This document shows, one piece after another, positions 61,808-64,000 of a stretch of 64,000 bases of DNA. The translations under genes and the position numbers were made by a program. How positions within the stretch are numbered: position 1 is the first letter of the stretch; each line of letters starts with the position of its first letter. The stretch is from Planctomycetales bacterium (lineage in GTDB: Bacteria > Planctomycetota > Planctomycetia > Planctomycetales > Planctomycetaceae): contig JAPLOA010000070.1 in assembly GCA_026400835.1 (NCBI GenBank), forward strand, positions 62,001 to 126,000, given 5' to 3'. A model generated the notes under the pieces. That model had not been told where the DNA came from and did no database searches. It saw only the letters and a program-made list of their open reading frames with translations.

Positions 61808-62947
61808 ATGGCAAGTCGTCCTGCGAAGCTGGTACTGGCGAACGGGAAAATCTATACCGGAACAGCCTTTGGTGCAGACGGCGAAGTGCACGGGGAAGTT
61901 GTATTCAATACGAGTATGACCGGGTATCAGGAGATTTTGACAGATCCCTCGTACAACGGTCAGATTGTCACGATGACCTATCCACTGATTGGAAACTATG
62001 GAGTCAATCAGGAGGATGTTGAAAGCAAGGGGCTGTTCCTTAAAGGTTTTATCGTCAAAGAGTTATGCGAGATTCCCAGTAACTATCGATCGTCGGAATC
62101 ATTGGATAGTTATCTCAAGCGAAACGGGATCGTCGGGATTCAGGGCATTGATACTCGATCATTGGTTCGTCAGATCCGCACACAGGGTGCCATGAAAGGT
62201 GTTCTGTCGACCGTGGATCTGGACGACGCTTCTTTGTTGAAAAAGGTTCAGGAGGCTCCTGGTCTGGTGGGTCGCGACCTTGTTCAGGAAGTGATGCCTC
62301 AGGAGTCCTGTGGTTGGGATACACCGCTCAGTGCACTTGGCAGGCCGTCGGACTATGTGTCTGGTGCTGAGCGAACGGATGGTCCGCACGTCGTGGCCAT
62401 TGATTACGGAATGAAGTGGAACATTGCTCGTTATCTTCGCGACGTGGGATGTCGAGTGACCGTGGTGCCGGGAACGGCAACGGCGGAGCAGATTCTGGCC
62501 CTTAATCCGGATGGAGTGTTTTTGTCGAATGGTCCGGGAGATCCGGAGCCATTGACTTACGCGATTGAAACTATTCAGGGCCTGCTGGGTAAGAAGCCTG
62601 TATTCGGGATCTGCCTTGGGCTGCAGTTGTTGGGCCTGGCCTTCGGAGGCAAGACTTACAAGCTTCGGTTCGGGCATCGCGGGGCCAATCAGCCGGTGCT
62701 GAACCGTCGAACCGGAAAAGTGGAAATTACATCACAGAACCATGGTTTTGCGGTCGATGCAGCCACTCTGCCGGATGATGTTGAAGTAACGCATGTGAAT
62801 CTCAACGATCAGACAGTTGAGGGGATTCGCCATAAGGTCTATCAGGCTTTTGGTGTTCAGTATCATCCGGAAGCGGCCGCTGGACCTCATGACAGTCACT
62901 ACCTGTTCACTGAGTTTCTTGAAATGATGCAGGGTATTCCTGCCTGA
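61808..62947 (+). CDS. carA: Carbamoyl-phosphate synthase small subunit
   Basis: This is the glutaminase subunit for carbamoyl phosphate, used in arginine and pyrimidine synthesis (379 residues). LVLANGKIYTGTAFGADGEV and FNTSMTGYQEILTDPSYNGQ open it, DTRSLVRQIRTQGAMKGVL follows. The amidotransferase domain shows GVFLSNGPGDPEPLTYAI, the nucleophile PVFGICLGLQLLGLAFGG, and QYHPEAAAGPHD. The ATG at 61808 has GGGAGA upstream; the frame extends to 61757. carB is not next to it. Confidence 0.97.
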   Translation: MASRPAKLVLANGKIYTGTAFGADGEVHGEVVFNTSMTGYQEILTDPSYNGQIVTMTYPLIGNYGVNQEDVESKGLFLKGFIVKELCEIPSNYRSSESLDSYLKRNGIVGIQGIDTRSLVRQIRTQGAMKGVLSTVDLDDASLLKKVQEAPGLVGRDLVQEVMPQESCGWDTPLSALGRPSDYVSGAERTDGPHVVAIDYGMKWNIARYLRDVGCRVTVVPGTATAEQILALNPDGVFLSNGPGDPEPLTYAIETIQGLLGKKPVFGICLGLQLLGLAFGGKTYKLRFGHRGANQPVLNRRTGKVEITSQNHGFAVDAATLPDDVEVTHVNLNDQTVEGIRHKVYQAFGVQYHPEAAAGPHDSHYLFTEFLEMMQGIPA

Positions 62948-63049
62948 TGTTTCGGCTCATGTACCGATTTTTCGTGGCTGCTGATGAACATCTGCGTGGT
63001 GCAGTCGATTTGTTAACCCACTTATTATTTGATCTTAAAGGTTCTTGAA

Positions 63050-63517
63050 ATGGCGCTTGAGCGAACTCTGATACTTGTGAAGCCAGATGGTGTGCAGCGA
63101 CGTCTGATTGGGCGGATTGTTTCGCGAATTGAAGACAAGGGTTTGAGTATCGTCGGGATGAAGATGTTGCAGGTCACTCCAGAACTGAGCAAGCAGCACT
63201 ATGCCGAGCATGTCGCCAAGTCTTTTTACAAGGAACTGGAAGCCTTCATTACGTCAGGCCCGGTGGTGGCGATGGTTGTTGAAGGTCCGGAAGCCATTAC
63301 TGTCATGAGGACGCTCATGGGAAAGACGAATGCGCGTGAGTCGGCACCGGGAACGATCCGTGGTGATCTTGGAGCAAGTCGCCAGATGAATCTGATCCAT
63401 GGCAGCGATGGTCCCGATGCGGCCGCGAAAGAGATCGCAACCTATTTCCGATCAGAGGAGATTGTTTCAGCGGCGGATGCGTTGACAGCGCATTTATGGG
63501 CGAAGGAAGAGGAATAG
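63050..63517 (+). CDS. ndk: Nucleoside diphosphate kinase
   Basis: This balances NTP pools by phosphotransfer through a histidine. It has 155 residues. ERTLILVKPDGVQRRLIGRI opens it, GPVVAMVVEGPEAI, NARESAPGTIRGDLG and the active-site MNLIHGSDGPDAAAKEI are diagnostic. The ATG at 63050 is chosen over an in-frame start at 63029; AAAGG is about 8 bases upstream. A terminator lies 80 bases past the stop. Confidence 0.97.
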   Translation: MALERTLILVKPDGVQRRLIGRIVSRIEDKGLSIVGMKMLQVTPELSKQHYAEHVAKSFYKELEAFITSGPVVAMVVEGPEAITVMRTLMGKTNARESAPGTIRGDLGASRQMNLIHGSDGPDAAAKEIATYFRSEEIVSAADALTAHLWAKEEE

Positions 63518-63597
63518 TCGACGAAGTACATTGCCGGCGTCTTCGGATGCTGCAGCGGTGTTGACATCGATTCTGCGAAACCAAATCCGATTTCAAG

Positions 63598-63628
63598 AGC
63601 CTGTCCCTCTCCGGGGCAGGCTTTTTTT
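63598..63628 (+). terminator. Rho-independent terminator after ndk
   Basis: AGCCTGTCCC (63598-63607) pairs with GGGGCAGGCT (63613-63622) with one G-U pair, a 5-base loop, and is followed by seven T residues. Confidence 0.93.
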
Positions 63629-63924
63629 GTCCGGTGGACAGGTTTCAGTACGGTTGAGATGCAAAAAGCATTCAAATCTACTTGTTTTTGTGAGGGGTGA
63701 TGCCGGAGAACAACAATTCGTTGAATTCTGAATGATCCGCACGCTGCTGATATCCGTCATGTTCGTACGGCTGGAGGGATTTCTCTGATTGTTACGGCAG
63801 GAACCCTTCAAGGTAGGGCGGATTTCGACCTACAGATCACATGGTGGTTTCTGTTTTCCTGACTCCAGTCAGAGTTTTCCCATTGAAAAAAATCAATACA
63901 GCTCTGCAATGCGAAGTTTCCGGT
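63629..63924. other. Intergenic region before a pilus-type gene
   Basis: About 300 bases after the ndk terminator contain no recognised complete gene. An in-frame ATG at 63841 and a TTG at 63883 are possible earlier starts for the gene that follows. The promoter of that gene should be here. Confidence 0.4.
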
Positions 63925-64000
63925 GTGCACGTCAATAAGCGTGGAGTCTTCAGGCGAAGCGGCACTGCGGTTCTTGAAATGGCCGTTTCTCTTCCATTGC
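63925..64000 (+). CDS. TadE-like pilus assembly protein, N-terminal fragment
   Basis: A frame running off the right edge reads VNKRGVFRRSG, then TAVLEMAVSLPL. The small-residue, Glu-containing hydrophobic start after a basic stretch is the TadE/TadF pseudopilin pattern. A GTG at 63925 is taken as start; ATG 63841 and TTG 63883 are in the same frame. Only about 25 codons are visible. Confidence 0.55.
   Translation, partial: MHVNKRGVFRRSGTAVLEMAVSLPL

Noticed and set aside
1-64000. tRNA, rRNA, CRISPR arrays, insertion sequences, phage genes
   Set aside because: None seen by eye in the gaps: no cloverleaf-like blocks with CCA or T-loop, no regularly spaced repeats, no transposase or integrase frames.

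Overview
The window reads as a chromosomal segment of a planctomycete. The signs are a DUF1559 prepilin-like protein with its own strong terminator, large Pro/Glu-rich membrane-anchored proteins with a prenyltransferase/squalene-cyclase-like domain, a zinc-ribbon protein with a distal beta domain, an unusual Lgt, a leucine-rich-repeat lipoprotein, and short palindromic repeats that invade coding sequence. Gene density is ordinary. I see no rRNA, tRNA, CRISPR array, prophage or insertion sequence.

Layout. 1-2889 (minus): start of a complex I operon, nuoA-nuoB-nuoC-nuoD-nuoE, running off the left edge. 3224-16438: a surface-glycan locus built around a 353-bp divergent promoter region at 8575-8927. 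Leftward run glycosyltransferases (GT11 fucosyltransferase-like, GT25, a GT2-like and a DxD enzyme) and two FkbM methyltransferases. Rightward run a third FkbM methyltransferase, a class I methyltransferase, an MsbA-like ABC exporter, an ELM1-family protein and two sulfotransferases. Convergent to these is a nagA / asparagine-synthase-like pair, with a phosphoglucosamine mutase behind it (18132-19493). 19675-23675: small accessory genes, including a nucleotidyltransferase gene broken by an exact 19-bp tandem duplication, an Imm17-like membrane protein, DUF72, DUF2585 and an aspartyl protease-PDZ protein.

23951-38477: a degenerate sigma-54-activator-like regulator, a 710-residue low-complexity exported protein, SppA, an ECF sigma factor with a coupled unknown membrane protein, Lgt, PanC, an HpcH/HpaI aldolase, RfbA/RfbB, a serine hydrolase and a SirB1-type protein. 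38917-43383: a three-gene sugar ABC importer (RbsB/RbsA/RbsC type) whose permease carries a soluble insertion of about 155 residues. 43493-48032: valS and proB. 48162-64000: LRR lipoprotein, aminotransferase, DUF1559 protein, zinc-ribbon protein, hisH, hisA, phytanoyl-CoA-dioxygenase-like enzyme, queG, cyclase-like membrane protein, HGSNAT-like acyltransferase, gluQ, carA, ndk, and the first codons of a TadE-like pilus gene.

Most notable: a REP-like palindromic repeat occurs at three intergenic sites (34992, 40119, 41837) and as an inverted pair inside valS, in frame (44124-44204). A second, unrelated palindrome (45233-45254) is also inserted in frame in valS. The essential valyl-tRNA synthetase therefore appears to carry peptide segments made from mobile repeats. 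Other points worth attention are the permease insertion, the regulator lacking its Walker A lysine and GAFTGA loop, the asparagine-synthase-like protein without the glutaminase cysteine, and the 19-bp duplication.
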